A stretch of DNA of 39,734 nt from a virus, in the IMG/VR virus record IMGVR_UViG_3300044971_002890, positions 1-39,734 of that record; one strand, given 5' to 3'. The translations under genes and the position numbers were made by a program. How positions within the stretch are numbered: the stretch's first letter is position 1; every line of letters begins with the position of its first letter. The notes under the pieces were generated by a model. That model had not been told where the DNA came from and ran no database searches. It saw nothing but the letters and a program-made list of their open reading frames with translations. Positions 14,314 to 22,549 of the stretch are shown here, one piece after another.

Positions 14314-14562
14314 TTAAGGTAATTGTAAAGAATTGACTACTAATGTTTTACCATCTCCAACAGTTAAATTTATACCAGTCTCAACGTGAAGATCTTTTTC
14401 TTGTGCGACAATAAAAGGACCACCAGAAGATAGATCCGTATTTGAAGTGACTGTTGCAGCAGTGCTAACTGATGCAAAGATTGATCCTGGGTCTCCTGTT
14501 TGTATAGGAGATCCAACTCCACGCTCATCACCAAATTTTGATATATCTCTTGCCTTTGACAT
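14314..14562 (-). CDS. small fibre-type protein with C-terminal beta cap (82 aa)
   Basis: Starts MSKARDISKFGDERGVG and ends ETGINLTVGDGKTLVVNSLQ. The last 25 or so residues match the end of the 540-aa protein (NTGVGVTIGDGKLLIINAFD) and resemble the caps at 30086 and 30280, so this seems to be a separate short fibre ending domain. It has a late motif in front (14577) and a late motif behind. Function unknown beyond structural. Confidence 0.7.
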   Translation of the reverse strand: MSKARDISKFGDERGVGSPIQTGDPGSIFASVSTAATVTSNTDLSSGGPFIVAQEKDLHVETGINLTVGDGKTLVVNSLQLP

Positions 14563-14576
14563 TGAAGGTTTTTAGA

Positions 14577-14583
14577 TATTTAT
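14577..14583 (-). promoter_or_regulatory. T4-type late promoter motif containing a stop codon
   Basis: CATAAATATCTAAAAA; TAA at 14580-14582 is the stop of the adhesin before it. 15 bases before the ATG at 14562. Confidence 0.7.
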
Positions 14584-15503
14584 GTTGTAAGATAACGAAT
14601 AACAACAAATCCAGAACCTCCACTGGTTACTCCACCACCACCACCTCCTCCTGTGTTTGCAGTTCCATTAGTTTCCGATACACCAGGGCTATATCTTCCA
14701 CCTCTACCACCTCCTCCTGGAGTTTGTTGTGCTAAACTCTGATTGTATGTTCCACCACTACCACCACTTGCTCTTCTTACTGTTGAACCGGTAATATTTG
14801 AATCAAGACCTGCACCACCTACTCCACTTATACCAGAAGAACCATTTTCTCCTGCTCCACCGGATCCACCACCACCCGCAAAATTAAGTGTTGGATCTCC
14901 GGGACCAGTTGCGGTTGTTCCACCAGGAAATCCTTGTCCTGGTGTTCCTGGTCCTCCAGATCCTCCAGGCCAAAGTCCACCACCACCAGAACCACCAGAA
15001 AATTCAGGGTTTGTAGAACCTCTAAGACCACACCCCCCACCAGTTGTAAGTATTGGAAATGAAGTTCCCGAACCAAAATGAGATTGACTCCCTCTCGTTT
15101 CTGATGCTCCTCCACCACCAACTATAACTGGATATGTTCCTGGAGCAATGTTGGTAGATATTGGTTCAGCAGGAGAATTTCCTCCAGATGTTTGTCCTAG
15201 AACATTAGTTCTATATCCACCGGCACCTCCTCCACCACCAAATAATCCCCCACCATATCCTCCTCCTCCACCACCACCAGCAATAACTAAATATTCTATT
15301 GTATCTAATCCAGAACTAACAACAAAATCTTGAGATGAAGTGAATGTATGAATAGTATACAAACCAGATGTTGTTTTAGATCCACCAGTTGCTGTTAAAG
15401 CCTGTCTGCCACCGCCGGCAGAAGCATAACGCCCTCTTCCTGCTCTTTGTTGCGAAATCTCTTGAATAATCGCTTTAATCGCCCCAGTCGTTAACGGTGC
15501 CAT
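14580..15503 (-). CDS. glycine-rich tail-tip adhesin (307 aa)
   Basis: Starts MAPLTTGAIKAIIQEISQQR, a helix-prone leader, then TSGLYTIHTFTSSQDFVVSS and IEYLVIAGGGGGGG. Gly-rich loops follow (GGGLWPGGSGGPGTPGQGF, GGGRGGRYSPG), and the end is GGSGFVVIRYLTT. Starts 12 bases after the fibre gene at 15516. No modification enzyme follows it; the next gene is the 82-aa fibre cap. Receptor-binding role inferred from the adhesin family. Confidence 0.8.
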   Translation of the reverse strand: MAPLTTGAIKAIIQEISQQRAGRGRYASAGGGRQALTATGGSKTTSGLYTIHTFTSSQDFVVSSGLDTIEYLVIAGGGGGGGYGGGLFGGGGGAGGYRTNVLGQTSGGNSPAEPISTNIAPGTYPVIVGGGGASETRGSQSHFGSGTSFPILTTGGGCGLRGSTNPEFSGGSGGGGLWPGGSGGPGTPGQGFPGGTTATGPGDPTLNFAGGGGSGGAGENGSSGISGVGGAGLDSNITGSTVRRASGGSGGTYNQSLAQQTPGGGGRGGRYSPGVSETNGTANTGGGGGGGVTSGGSGFVVIRYLTT

Positions 15504-15515
15504 AACTTATACCAA

Positions 15516-16178
15516 TCAAACAATAGCGTTTCTGAAATCAGTTGCAGCAAACCCTACAACTCTAAATGCACTGTTAGAAGGTGTGGTTCCATCATAAGAA
15601 ACAATGAAGGTCAGAAGATCCAGAGCACCCGCAGTTCCTGTGAGTACAATTGAAGATCCTGCACCAACCTTAATATGAGTGCTATATCCAACTCCACCAG
15701 TTGTTACAACAGTTGCAAGTTGAGTTCCAATTCCTGTCGCACCTGTTGTATTGGTTGGTGATGCACCTTGTGTTACAAGAACTGAGAATGTTTGAGTTCC
15801 TGCTGTTTCTGTTCTTATACCTCTGAATGAAACAATACCAATCTGTGAAGTTGTCGTATGAGTAAATACTGTCCCGTTTGATGCATCGAGGGAAAGAACA
15901 TTTGATGTCGTCGTTGCAGAAGTTTGAGTTTCTACAAATCCTTTGGTCTTGATTGTTGATCCAAGACTTACAAGACCTGATGTTCCGTTTAGAGTTGTTA
16001 GCGTAGAAACACCTGAAGAGTTAATATTTCCAGTTACATTTCCAGTTACTGGTCCAACAAAACTAGAAGCAGTTACAACACCAGTAACCGTTGCATCAGT
16101 TGTTACTGTCAATGCTTGTAAAGTAGGTCCGCCAGTACCTGCTTTATTTTTTATAGTATCAACATTTAACTGCGACAT
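15516..16178 (-). CDS. tail-fibre protein partnering the 14580 adhesin
   Basis: 220 aa. MSQLNVDTIKNKAGTGGPTL leader, VTGVVTASSFVGPVTGNVTG repeat, then a domain running from VETQTSATTTSNVLSLDASN through IGIVSFRGIRTETAGTQTFS to FRVVGFAATDFRNAIV. The latter half resembles the C-terminal domain of the genes at 10121 and 29174 (IGIVS..., TTGATGIGT). Late motif at 16199. Confidence 0.78.
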   Translation of the reverse strand: MSQLNVDTIKNKAGTGGPTLQALTVTTDATVTGVVTASSFVGPVTGNVTGNINSSGVSTLTTLNGTSGLVSLGSTIKTKGFVETQTSATTTSNVLSLDASNGTVFTHTTTSQIGIVSFRGIRTETAGTQTFSVLVTQGASPTNTTGATGIGTQLATVVTTGGVGYSTHIKVGAGSSIVLTGTAGALDLLTFIVSYDGTTPSNSAFRVVGFAATDFRNAIV

Positions 16179-16198
16179 CTTTACGCTTCTTTTTTAGT

Positions 16199-16205
16199 TA
16201 TTTAT
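16199..16205 (-). promoter_or_regulatory. T4-type late promoter motif containing a stop codon
   Basis: CATAAATAACTAAAAAA; TAA at 16202-16204 is the stop of the 540-aa gene. 21 bases before the ATG at 16178. Confidence 0.7.
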
Positions 16206-17824
16206 GTGAGTGGATTTGGTAAGTCAAAAGCATTGATTATTAAAAGTTTTCCATCACCAATAGTAACTCCAACACCAGTGTTTATAGTCATTTTTTGATC
16301 TTTCAATAGAACATAAGAGTCAGAAGTTCCAGAGTTTGTTGTATCAAATACTATATTTGATGTGATTAATTTTCCACTTTGATCAATATAAGTAAATCCA
16401 TCTACAGTAGAAACATTTGTCCCTACACCCGCTTTTAGATTTGTTAGATTTGATCCATCACCATAATATGTTGTTGCGCTTATGCTTCCAGAAGAAGCAG
16501 TCATTGTAATACCAGTGCCAACAGAACTAATGCCAGTTACACGAAGATTTGTAAGTGTTGACTGTAAAACTGTGTTCTCAATTCTTTGACTATATGAAAT
16601 AAATTCAACTATGTCCCCTGCCTCTGCTGCTGTTCCAAGTGTGACTATATTTGGAATAGTTTCTGTAAAATCACCAGAAGGTAGACGTACACCATTCACA
16701 TAAACATCAACCATTCCAGCATCATATTCCTCAGTTAATGTGAAAACTGACTGAGTAGATGTGATCGTAAATGATTGTTTGGCAACAAGTGAACCACTAC
16801 CTCCACCACCTTGAATGCTGATGTCGACACGATCACCGACAACGGCAAAAGTATTTCCAGTTCCTACAAAGTTTAGAATGGTAACACCAGTTCCAACTAC
16901 GAGTCCACCAGATTGAATACCAACACCGACTAATGGATCACCAGTTCTTAGTCCAACATTACCAGTTCTTCCATTAAATCCAGTGACTGCACTACTTGTG
17001 GCACCAGCAAAACCAATGTGTCTTGCCTGAATATATGCCCCAGGAGATGGTGCCTCAGTAAAACTTAGAACACTACCATAGATTGAATATGATCTTGCAG
17101 TATCATTATCACTTGGATATTGTGTAACACCATCAATCGTTACAAGAACGCTTTCATTATTTGGTGCTACTTGGGAGAGTGTAAAATCAGTATCTACACC
17201 ATTTGCGGTGAAAGTATCAACCTTATTATCACTAATATCATAAGTTGGGAAATTATTGGCAATAATGTTTCCCCAGAAGACATCGCCACTACCAGGAGCA
17301 ACTGAAAAAACAATAACACCAGGATGCTCAATACCATAACCTTCTGAAGGTGTTGCAGTCTCAAATGGTTGTTGTAGAACACCATTGATTGAAATGGTCA
17401 GTTGAGAAGCATTTGTGATTCTTGCTCCTGTTCCATTATTATAAGTCGCTCTAAATCTTGTGTTAATCCCATCAAAAGCAAGATTTAGTGTATGAGCAGT
17501 TCCCGATCCAACAGAAGTCAGATTGATTGTATTGCTTGCAAGCGCATCTGCATATGTTGAAGCAAGTTTAACCGTATTTACATCTTCTTTTACAATATAA
17601 TAAGCACTTCCAGAAGTCAGACCACCGATTGCACTTCCACCGCCGTGCGTATAGGTGACTCTCTGTCCTGTAACGAACCTATGATCTATTTCAGTGATTG
17701 TGTCGTTTGTGAGAGATACTTTAACTGACGGATCAAACGTCAAAGTGTATGACGAAAGATTATCAAGTTTCTTAAAGTTTCCTGTCGTATCTCCAACGAC
17801 ATAAGGATTGCCGATAAGGGGCAT
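16202..17824 (-). CDS. large fibre/structural protein (540 aa)
   Basis: Starts MPLIGNPYVVGDTTGNFKKL. It has two beta domains of the kind SQLTISINGVLQQPFETATP and SVLVTIDGVTQYPSDND, each describing an expected 'function plus default value' fold repeated in cyanophage fibres; the protein at 21611 carries a third (LLLSLDGVIQEPVVSY). Later come LNFVGTGNTFAVVGDRVDIS (shared with 10988), VDVYVNGVRLPSGDFTE, YYGDGSNLTNLKAG and the C-terminal cap VTIGDGKLLIINAFD. A variant late motif precedes it at 17851. Clearly a modular tail-fibre component; exact position in the virion unknown. Confidence 0.75.
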   Translation of the reverse strand: MPLIGNPYVVGDTTGNFKKLDNLSSYTLTFDPSVKVSLTNDTITEIDHRFVTGQRVTYTHGGGSAIGGLTSGSAYYIVKEDVNTVKLASTYADALASNTINLTSVGSGTAHTLNLAFDGINTRFRATYNNGTGARITNASQLTISINGVLQQPFETATPSEGYGIEHPGVIVFSVAPGSGDVFWGNIIANNFPTYDISDNKVDTFTANGVDTDFTLSQVAPNNESVLVTIDGVTQYPSDNDTARSYSIYGSVLSFTEAPSPGAYIQARHIGFAGATSSAVTGFNGRTGNVGLRTGDPLVGVGIQSGGLVVGTGVTILNFVGTGNTFAVVGDRVDISIQGGGGSGSLVAKQSFTITSTQSVFTLTEEYDAGMVDVYVNGVRLPSGDFTETIPNIVTLGTAAEAGDIVEFISYSQRIENTVLQSTLTNLRVTGISSVGTGITMTASSGSISATTYYGDGSNLTNLKAGVGTNVSTVDGFTYIDQSGKLITSNIVFDTTNSGTSDSYVLLKDQKMTINTGVGVTIGDGKLLIINAFDLPNPLT

Positions 17825-17850
17825 TGATTTATAGATGATCTGCGTTGCTA

Positions 17851-17858
17851 TTATTTAG
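17851..17858 (-). promoter_or_regulatory. variant late promoter motif CTAAATAA
   Basis: CTAAATAA on the minus strand, 27 bases before the ATG at 17824 and just after the terminator at 17863. One base off the usual ATAAATA. Confidence 0.4.
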
Positions 17859-17862
17859 TTAT

Positions 17863-17884
17863 AAAAAAAGAGGGTTGCCCCTCC
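17863..17884 (-). terminator. rho-independent terminator
   Basis: GAGGG-GCAA-CCCTC followed by seven T on the minus strand, directly after the stop of the 140-aa gene at 17892. Confidence 0.85.
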
Positions 17885-17891
17885 TTGCGTA

Positions 17892-18314
17892 TCATTCGGC
17901 AGGTGTTTCTTCTGCTGGTGGTTCGGGAGTAAAGAGTTCCCAAGCACCTGCTTCTTCGTCCCAGCGATAGAATGAACGTGCTTCAATCTCTGCTTCGGTC
18001 AATGCAGGAGCAGGACCAACTGGCGATTCCCAGTCAGCGGTTTCTGTGTTGAGAACCCAAGACTCAAAGGTCTTTGGTGCAATGAAAGCATCCAGTTCTG
18101 CATTGTAGGAGTAACCGATACCTGCATATCTCACACGGAAAGTATTGTTGTATGAAGTCTGCTTCCAGTTGGTATCAGCACCCAGAAGTTTCTTACAGAA
18201 TGCTACACCGATTTCTTCTACTTCGTTTCCGTTTACATCCGAAGTATCTTCATTGGCAACTACAATGACCTGAGTTACCACGTTGTTTTCATCTAGTTGT
18301 GCAAAGTGTGCCAT
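17892..18314 (-). CDS. conserved cyanophage tail-associated protein (140 aa)
   Basis: MAHFAQLDENNVVTQVIVVA is the conserved opening of a small protein widespread in marine myoviruses and often found among their fibre genes. The middle has CKKLLGADTNWKQTSYNN and YAGIGYSYNAELDAFIAPK, then FESWVLNTETADWESPVG, and a Pro/Glu-rich tail (TPEPPAEETPAE). It is a paralogue of the gene at 18360 (same order: MxxFAxLxxNNxV, a GYxxD/NxxxDxFI segment, SWxLxxxTxxWxxPV). The final WDEEAGAWELF repeats a WxExxxxWE pattern. Function unknown; probably a virion part. Terminator follows. Confidence 0.8.
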   Translation of the reverse strand: MAHFAQLDENNVVTQVIVVANEDTSDVNGNEVEEIGVAFCKKLLGADTNWKQTSYNNTFRVRYAGIGYSYNAELDAFIAPKTFESWVLNTETADWESPVGPAPALTEAEIEARSFYRWDEEAGAWELFTPEPPAEETPAE

Positions 18315-18348
18315 TGTTTTCTTTATATTAATTGATGTTATTTTAAAA

Positions 18349-18355
18349 TATTTAT
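18349..18355 (-). promoter_or_regulatory. T4-type late promoter motif
   Basis: AATAAATATTTTAAAA, 35 bases before the ATG at 18314, just after the stop of the 128-aa gene. Confidence 0.6.
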
Positions 18356-18359
18356 TATA

Positions 18360-18746
18360 TCATATTAAGGTATATTTTTCCCATACTTGAAGTTCTTCAT
18401 TCCAGTTTAAATTAGTTGAAACTTCTTTTTCTTCATCAGTTAAAATTGGTTCTGGTACAGGTGGAGTCCACTTCAAAGTGTTTTCATCCAATGTCCACGA
18501 TGGATATGGTTTTTCAGAAATAAATCCATCTTTAAACTTATCAAAGGTATTACCTATGTATCCCCAATTTTTTTTATTATCAATCATTACCCAATAATCT
18601 TTTTTTGAATCTGGATATTTTTCATACAAGTAAGTGTATGCCCAATGTTCATATAAATTGCCATCATCATCTGTTACAATATCATCAAATACAAAGACAA
18701 CATCTACAACTTTGTTATTGGAATTAACTCTCGCAAAATTAAACAT
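18360..18746 (-). CDS. paralogue of the 17892 protein (128 aa)
   Basis: MFNFARVNSNNKVVDVVFVF opens like its neighbour; then KKNWGYIGNTFDKFKDGFIS, PYPSWTLDENTLKWTPPVPE and a closing WNEELQVWEKYTLI. It lacks the acidic Pro/Glu tail of the 140-aa protein and is more AT-rich, so the two have diverged since duplication or came from different phages. Late motif at 18768. Function unknown. Confidence 0.75.
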   Translation of the reverse strand: MFNFARVNSNNKVVDVVFVFDDIVTDDDGNLYEHWAYTYLYEKYPDSKKDYWVMIDNKKNWGYIGNTFDKFKDGFISEKPYPSWTLDENTLKWTPPVPEPILTDEEKEVSTNLNWNEELQVWEKYTLI

Positions 18747-18767
18747 CGTTGCCCTTCTTGTTTTATC

Positions 18768-18774
18768 TATTTAT
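18768..18774 (-). promoter_or_regulatory. T4-type late promoter motif containing a stop codon
   Basis: AATAAATAGATAAAA; TAA at 18771-18773 is the stop of the oxygenase gene before it. 22 bases before the ATG at 18746. Confidence 0.65.
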
Positions 18775-19346
18775 TTTTTTAGATTGAAAGAAAAAAATTG
18801 AGACATTACAAGTCTACCATTATCTTTATTCCATCCAAAAGATTTTGCAATCGTATGTGGAAGTTTTGAATTGTATATTACAAAACGATTATACTTATTC
18901 TCAATATTTACAATTTCACCAGAAGAAAGTTTTATTTTTGTTCCTCTCCCTTTTCTTACATTTTTATTTAAATAAACAACACCAGCATAATAATACTCAC
19001 ACTTATTATCATTTTCTCCAATAAAATCTTGATGCCATTGAGGTAACTGCTTGTTTATATTTTTAAAAGTAAGTGAAAAAGTATTCCACACTCTATTGTC
19101 TTCATGCGACCAATCTACGCAATTATTTGTAATAAAGTTTGTTATTGCCGCTTGTTTTTCAATAATCATTTTAGATAATTCAGTATCTTGAAGATTAATA
19201 TAATTGGTTCTCAATCCAGGAAACTGCAATAGATGTTGAGGATCTGGATGATCTGTTGAATTATAAAATCTAAAATAATTTAAAGCTCTTTTTCTAACCT
19301 CATCTGGATCTTCAAAAAAATTATCCAGCACAAAAAATTCTCTCAT
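18771..19346 (-). CDS. DUF6445-like 2OG-Fe(II) oxygenase
   Basis: 191 aa. MREFFVLDNFFEDPDEVRKR is the standard opening of this family. LPQWHQDFIGEND gives HxD (His105, Asp107), YYYAGVVYLNKNV and GRGTKI the next strands, YNRFVIYNSKLPHTIAKSFG the distal His (164), and GRLVMSQFF the Arg (178). All expected residues are present. It follows the adhesin at 19373 across the same TTAAATATAAAA junction as the 5700/5176 pair. Substrate unknown; the adhesin upstream is a candidate. Confidence 0.88.
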   Translation of the reverse strand: MREFFVLDNFFEDPDEVRKRALNYFRFYNSTDHPDPQHLLQFPGLRTNYINLQDTELSKMIIEKQAAITNFITNNCVDWSHEDNRVWNTFSLTFKNINKQLPQWHQDFIGENDNKCEYYYAGVVYLNKNVRKGRGTKIKLSSGEIVNIENKYNRFVIYNSKLPHTIAKSFGWNKDNGRLVMSQFFSFNLKK

Positions 19347-19365
19347 GATATTTTAAAGCAAAAGT

Positions 19366-19377
19366 TTTATATTTAAG
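19366..19377 (-). repeat. adhesin-oxygenase junction 12-mer (copy 2)
   Basis: TTAAATATAAAA with the adhesin's TAA stop (19373-19375) at the same offset as in the copy at 5692-5703. Confidence 0.5.
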
Positions 19378-20503
19378 ATCCAGTAGATCCTCCAGTATTT
19401 TTGTATCTGATTAATACAATTCCTGGACCACCATTTCCCTGATAAACTGCTCCACCTCCACCAGTATTTGGTTGTCCATTTTTTGATGGTTGAGGAGCTC
19501 CACCTCCACCACCTTTTCCTCCCGTGCCAGGAGCACCAGTTCCTCCTGGGTATTGACCTCCATGACCTCCACCACCAAACCAAGCTTCTGTTGGATAATT
19601 ACTATCACCAAATCCATTAGTTGCTCTTGGTCCAATTATAGGACTAAAATCAATTCCATCACCACCTTGCGCTCTAAAAGAAGCTGCGGGAGCAGGAACA
19701 GTGATACCAGGTCCTGGTATTGGTGAAGAGTAATATGTTGGTGGACTATATCTTGCTCCACCACCGCCACCACCAGAGTAAGATGTATCAGAGGCAGTTG
19801 CGTTTCCAGGACTTCCTTGGAATCTAGTATCGCCAATGGGTGATGTTGGTCCACTTGCTCTTGGTTCTGGACTATTTCCTGCTCCATTATTTCCTGCACC
19901 AAATTGAGCTGTTGGACCGGGATAATCTTTTCCTCCACCACAACCGCCGTTTCCACCACCACCTCCTCCACCTGCTCCACCATATCCTCCACCATGAACT
20001 GTAATTGATGGAACACCATTACCGTTTGGGGCATTAAAAACTGTTGGTTGTCCCTGTGCGCCGTCCGCAGCAGCTGCAGCACCGCCACCAACACCAATTG
20101 GATATGACCCAACAGGTAATGATATTTGTGGAATAAATCTTACTCCACCAGCTCCACCACCACCTCCTCCATATGAACCCGGTTGATCATCTCCACCAGT
20201 ACCACCACCAGCGACTAGAATAATGTCAAAATTAGTTGACGGTATTATTGGTGTTGCATTTGCAGGAATAGTAAACGTGTATGGATTTGAACTATCAAGT
20301 GATCCACCAGGAAAAGAATGTATTGTGTAATCATTCCAAGTGGTAATTGTTCCTCCAGTAGCATTTATACTTGGTAATGGAGGAACATAATTTGTCGATA
20401 TTCCACTCGTTCTTTTTGTACTGAAATATTCAACAAGATGTTGATCTAACCTTTTATTATTACCAACACCTTTAGGTCCTTTGTCTGAACTTTTTGCACC
20501 CAT
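19373..20503 (-). CDS. glycine-rich tail-tip adhesin (376 aa)
   Basis: Differs at the N-terminus from the MAP-type adhesins: MGAKSSDKGPKGVGNNKRLD, then HLVEYFSTKRTSG. After that the usual pattern: NDYTIHSFPGGS, FDIILVAGGGTGG, long Gly/Pro loops (GGAGGGGGGGNGGCGGG with one Cys) and a closing GPGIVLIRYKNTGG. It follows the 135-aa structural gene by 15 bases. An oxygenase gene comes next. Receptor-binding role inferred. Confidence 0.8.
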   Translation of the reverse strand: MGAKSSDKGPKGVGNNKRLDQHLVEYFSTKRTSGISTNYVPPLPSINATGGTITTWNDYTIHSFPGGSLDSSNPYTFTIPANATPIIPSTNFDIILVAGGGTGGDDQPGSYGGGGGGAGGVRFIPQISLPVGSYPIGVGGGAAAAADGAQGQPTVFNAPNGNGVPSITVHGGGYGGAGGGGGGGNGGCGGGKDYPGPTAQFGAGNNGAGNSPEPRASGPTSPIGDTRFQGSPGNATASDTSYSGGGGGGARYSPPTYYSSPIPGPGITVPAPAASFRAQGGDGIDFSPIIGPRATNGFGDSNYPTEAWFGGGGHGGQYPGGTGAPGTGGKGGGGGAPQPSKNGQPNTGGGGAVYQGNGGPGIVLIRYKNTGGSTGS

Positions 20504-20518
20504 TCTATTTACCTCTTA

Positions 20519-20926
20519 TCAGATATCAGTATCACCAAGAATTTGATAGTTCACGACACTACCAATACCTGCTCCTCCCGACCCTGGTGGTATAACTTCC
20601 ACAACGATCTTTTCTTGATTTGTAAGAACCAAAGGATAATTCATTTCAAAGAAAAAAGTTTCATTCTGCGATAAGTCTACTCTTGCTAAACGATAAGCAG
20701 TTTGTCCAACACCTGTCACAGGAGAAGCGACACTACTTGGATACACATAAAGAGATGAAGTGCAAGTTGCAAATCCAGTATTGTGCATTATCACACCACG
20801 AACATAAGTGGTTGATGCAATTCCAACTCCACCAGCAGTTTGAGTTGTTCCAACTGTCAAAATACCTACTGTTGCAATACCAGTGACTGATTGTATTCCC
20901 AGTAGTTTAGTTCTTTTGAGTGACAT
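20519..20926 (-). CDS. structural protein upstream of the 19373 adhesin (135 aa)
   Basis: MSLKRTKLLGIQSVTGIATV leader, then a beta-sandwich-like domain (YVRGVIMHNTGFATCTSSLY, FFFEMNYPLVLTNQEKIVVE, VVNYQILGDTDI). The second half resembles the small proteins at 31099 and 35357, in which a ligand-of-baseplate or virion-decoration type fold is likely. It takes the position held by fibre genes in the other adhesin pairs. Late motif at 20947. Confidence 0.7.
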   Translation of the reverse strand: MSLKRTKLLGIQSVTGIATVGILTVGTTQTAGGVGIASTTYVRGVIMHNTGFATCTSSLYVYPSSVASPVTGVGQTAYRLARVDLSQNETFFFEMNYPLVLTNQEKIVVEVIPPGSGGAGIGSVVNYQILGDTDI

Positions 20927-20946
20927 CGTATTGTTCTTTTTTAAGT

Positions 20947-20953
20947 TATTTAT
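20947..20953 (-). promoter_or_regulatory. T4-type late promoter motif containing a stop codon
   Basis: GATAAATAACTTAAAAAA; TAA at 20950-20952 is the stop of the 211-aa gene. 21 bases before the ATG at 20926. Confidence 0.65.
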
Positions 20954-21585
20954 CCAAAAAGCATACCATCAAGTTCATTGTAAGAACCTTCACCACCACC
21001 AGCAGCAATACCAGTTAGTTGTGAACCATTACCAACAAAATTTGTAGCATATAAAGTTCCAGTGACCGTAGCACCAGCACTAACGGTTTCAAACTTTTTA
21101 CTATTATCATAATAAAGTTCAGAGGCACCATTGCCAGTGAACTTTGCCATCGTTTCACCAGTGCTGTGATGCTGAATGATGACATCAGTTGAACCAGAAA
21201 GATATAAGTTTCCAGTTCCCGTATCTTCTACATAACTGTTTGTTCCATCGTGATAGATTCTGAGATCATCACCATCACCAAAGTTTGCCTTAACATTATC
21301 ACGAAGATTTATGTTTTGGGTGAAAGTGCTTATGCCAGATGTATAAAGATTATTTACAACAATACTTGGAGAACCAGTTAGTCCCGATGCAAGTGTTGAA
21401 GTGCCACTAAAAGTCCCACTGAAAGAAGTTGCAGTGATAATACCCGTTGAGTTTATATTACCTACATTACTAATATTACCTACGCTACTAATCCCCGAAC
21501 CACCTAAATCAAGATTATCTCCTGCTTGGAGTTCTTGAAGTTGATTCGCATTGGAGTTATAAATCAGCGGATATCTATTCGCCAT
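20950..21585 (-). CDS. tail-fibre protein with YHDG module (211 aa)
   Basis: MANRYPLIYNSNANQLQELQ opening (as in 10121), a few beta repeats (SVGNISNVGNINSTGI), then FGDGDDLRIYHDGTNSYVED, TGNLYLSGSTDVIIQHHS and SELYYDNSKKFETVSAGATV. This YHDG/GTGNL/YYDNSKKFE module occurs in two or more further copies in the 1305-aa protein, so it is a reusable fibre-shaft segment. Ends FVGNGSQLTGIAAGGGEGSY. Late motif at 21608. Confidence 0.78.
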   Translation of the reverse strand: MANRYPLIYNSNANQLQELQAGDNLDLGGSGISSVGNISNVGNINSTGIITATSFSGTFSGTSTLASGLTGSPSIVVNNLYTSGISTFTQNINLRDNVKANFGDGDDLRIYHDGTNSYVEDTGTGNLYLSGSTDVIIQHHSTGETMAKFTGNGASELYYDNSKKFETVSAGATVTGTLYATNFVGNGSQLTGIAAGGGEGSYNELDGMLFG

Positions 21586-21607
21586 TATATCTGAATAGTC
21601 TTTTGAT

Positions 21608-21614
21608 TATTTAT
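21608..21614 (-). promoter_or_regulatory. T4-type late promoter motif containing a stop codon
   Basis: CATAAATAATCAAAA; TAA at 21611-21613 is the stop of the 133-aa gene. 23 bases before the ATG at 21585. Confidence 0.65.
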
Positions 21615-22012
21615 GCCACATTAAATGCAATGAATCCTTTGGTTCCATCTCTTTGTAAAACTCCAAGTTGTTCGCCATTTAATGGTAGTGTTGCAGCAGT
21701 TGTTCTGGTTCCTATTGTCAGACTTGTTAGTGCAGCGGTGTTTAGAGTAGTTCCAAACACAATACAGTAAAATCTTCCTGTTGATGTAGGAGCAGCAGCA
21801 AAGGTGATTTGATTCTCACTAATGACATAAGAAACGACGGGTTCTTGAATGACACCATCAAGTGATAAAAGTAATGTATAAGGATTTGATGTAAAGTATG
21901 GTTGACCACCAAGTGTCAAATTAAAAGTGGTTTTAGTTCCGTCAAACTGATCTGAAATATCATCAAGTTTAATGTATGGACCAGTTTGTTGTGGTCTTCC
22001 GATGTATGCCAT
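21611..22012 (-). CDS. fibre/structural protein (133 aa)
   Basis: MAYIGRPQQTGPYIKLDDIS, then FDGTKTTFNLTLGGQPY, LLLSLDGVIQEPVVSYVISE and FYCIVFGTTLNTAALT. The LxxxLDGVIQEPxxxY segment is the same module as two in the 540-aa protein at 16202. Ends DGTKGFIAFNVA. Perfect TATAAATA late motif at 22027. Probably a small fibre or baseplate-periphery part. Confidence 0.72.
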   Translation of the reverse strand: MAYIGRPQQTGPYIKLDDISDQFDGTKTTFNLTLGGQPYFTSNPYTLLLSLDGVIQEPVVSYVISENQITFAAAPTSTGRFYCIVFGTTLNTAALTSLTIGTRTTAATLPLNGEQLGVLQRDGTKGFIAFNVA

Positions 22013-22021
22013 TGGAGGTTT

Positions 22022-22549
22022 TTAGGTATTTATAAAATCAACTATAAAATGCACCCTATCAATATCACTGTTGTTATTTACAGAGTGTATTTTATTTGTA
22101 TTATTAATTTCCCACATTTCACCAACTTTCATATTTTTAACTTCATCATCAACTACAAATAAAACTTTTTTATTTGATATTAACGGAATATGTATTCTTC
22201 GAATTCCTTCAAGTAAATGACCAGAATCTATATGTGGTGGTATTGATTTTTGCGAATACAGTTTTGTCAAAATAACACGAACAATTTTTCCTTGCCCATA
22301 GTGTCTCACACAGATATTTTCAATATCTTTTAGTTCTTTTTGAAATAAATCATACCATTTTGTTTTTGTACTTTGAAAATTTTTATCAAAGATAACAGGA
22401 ACAGTTTGAGTAAACTTATGAGCTTCAAATGTTTTTTGTCTAAAATCAAATTCTCCCCACTCTAACTTTGAAATTTTTTTAACCTTTCTGATTATTTTTA
22501 TTCTCTGAAAGAAATTTAATTTTCCAACAAACTGATAGTTAAAGTTCAT
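22022..22549 (-). CDS. aspartyl/asparaginyl beta-hydroxylase-like protein
   Basis: 175 aa. KSIPPHIDSGHLLEGIRRIH holds HxD (His106, Asp108) and the RR pair (117-118) typical of the Asp/Asn beta-hydroxylase family, followed by IPLISN, VGEMWEINNTNKIHSVNNN (distal His155) and DRVHFIVDF (Arg165). The family hydroxylates Asp or Asn side chains with 2-oxoglutarate and Fe(II). The gene overlaps the sulfotransferase stop by 4 nt (ATGA) and so is coupled to it. The last codons (I-N-T-stop) are read from a TATAAATACC late promoter. Substrate unknown. Confidence 0.88.
   Translation of the reverse strand: MNFNYQFVGKLNFFQRIKIIRKVKKISKLEWGEFDFRQKTFEAHKFTQTVPVIFDKNFQSTKTKWYDLFQKELKDIENICVRHYGQGKIVRVILTKLYSQKSIPPHIDSGHLLEGIRRIHIPLISNKKVLFVVDDEVKNMKVGEMWEINNTNKIHSVNNNSDIDRVHFIVDFINT
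22027..22034 (-). promoter_or_regulatory. T4-type late promoter motif, perfect TATAAATA, inside the upstream gene
   Basis: TATAAATACCTAAAAA; the motif encodes the last residues of the hydroxylase (Ile-Asn-Thr-stop). 15 bases before the ATG at 22012. Confidence 0.72.

Noticed and set aside
19366-19394. Possible sigma70 promoter before the oxygenase at 18771
   Set aside because: The -10 (TATAAA) is fair but the -35 position (TGGAGG) is poor; the oxygenase is probably read from the adhesin transcript.
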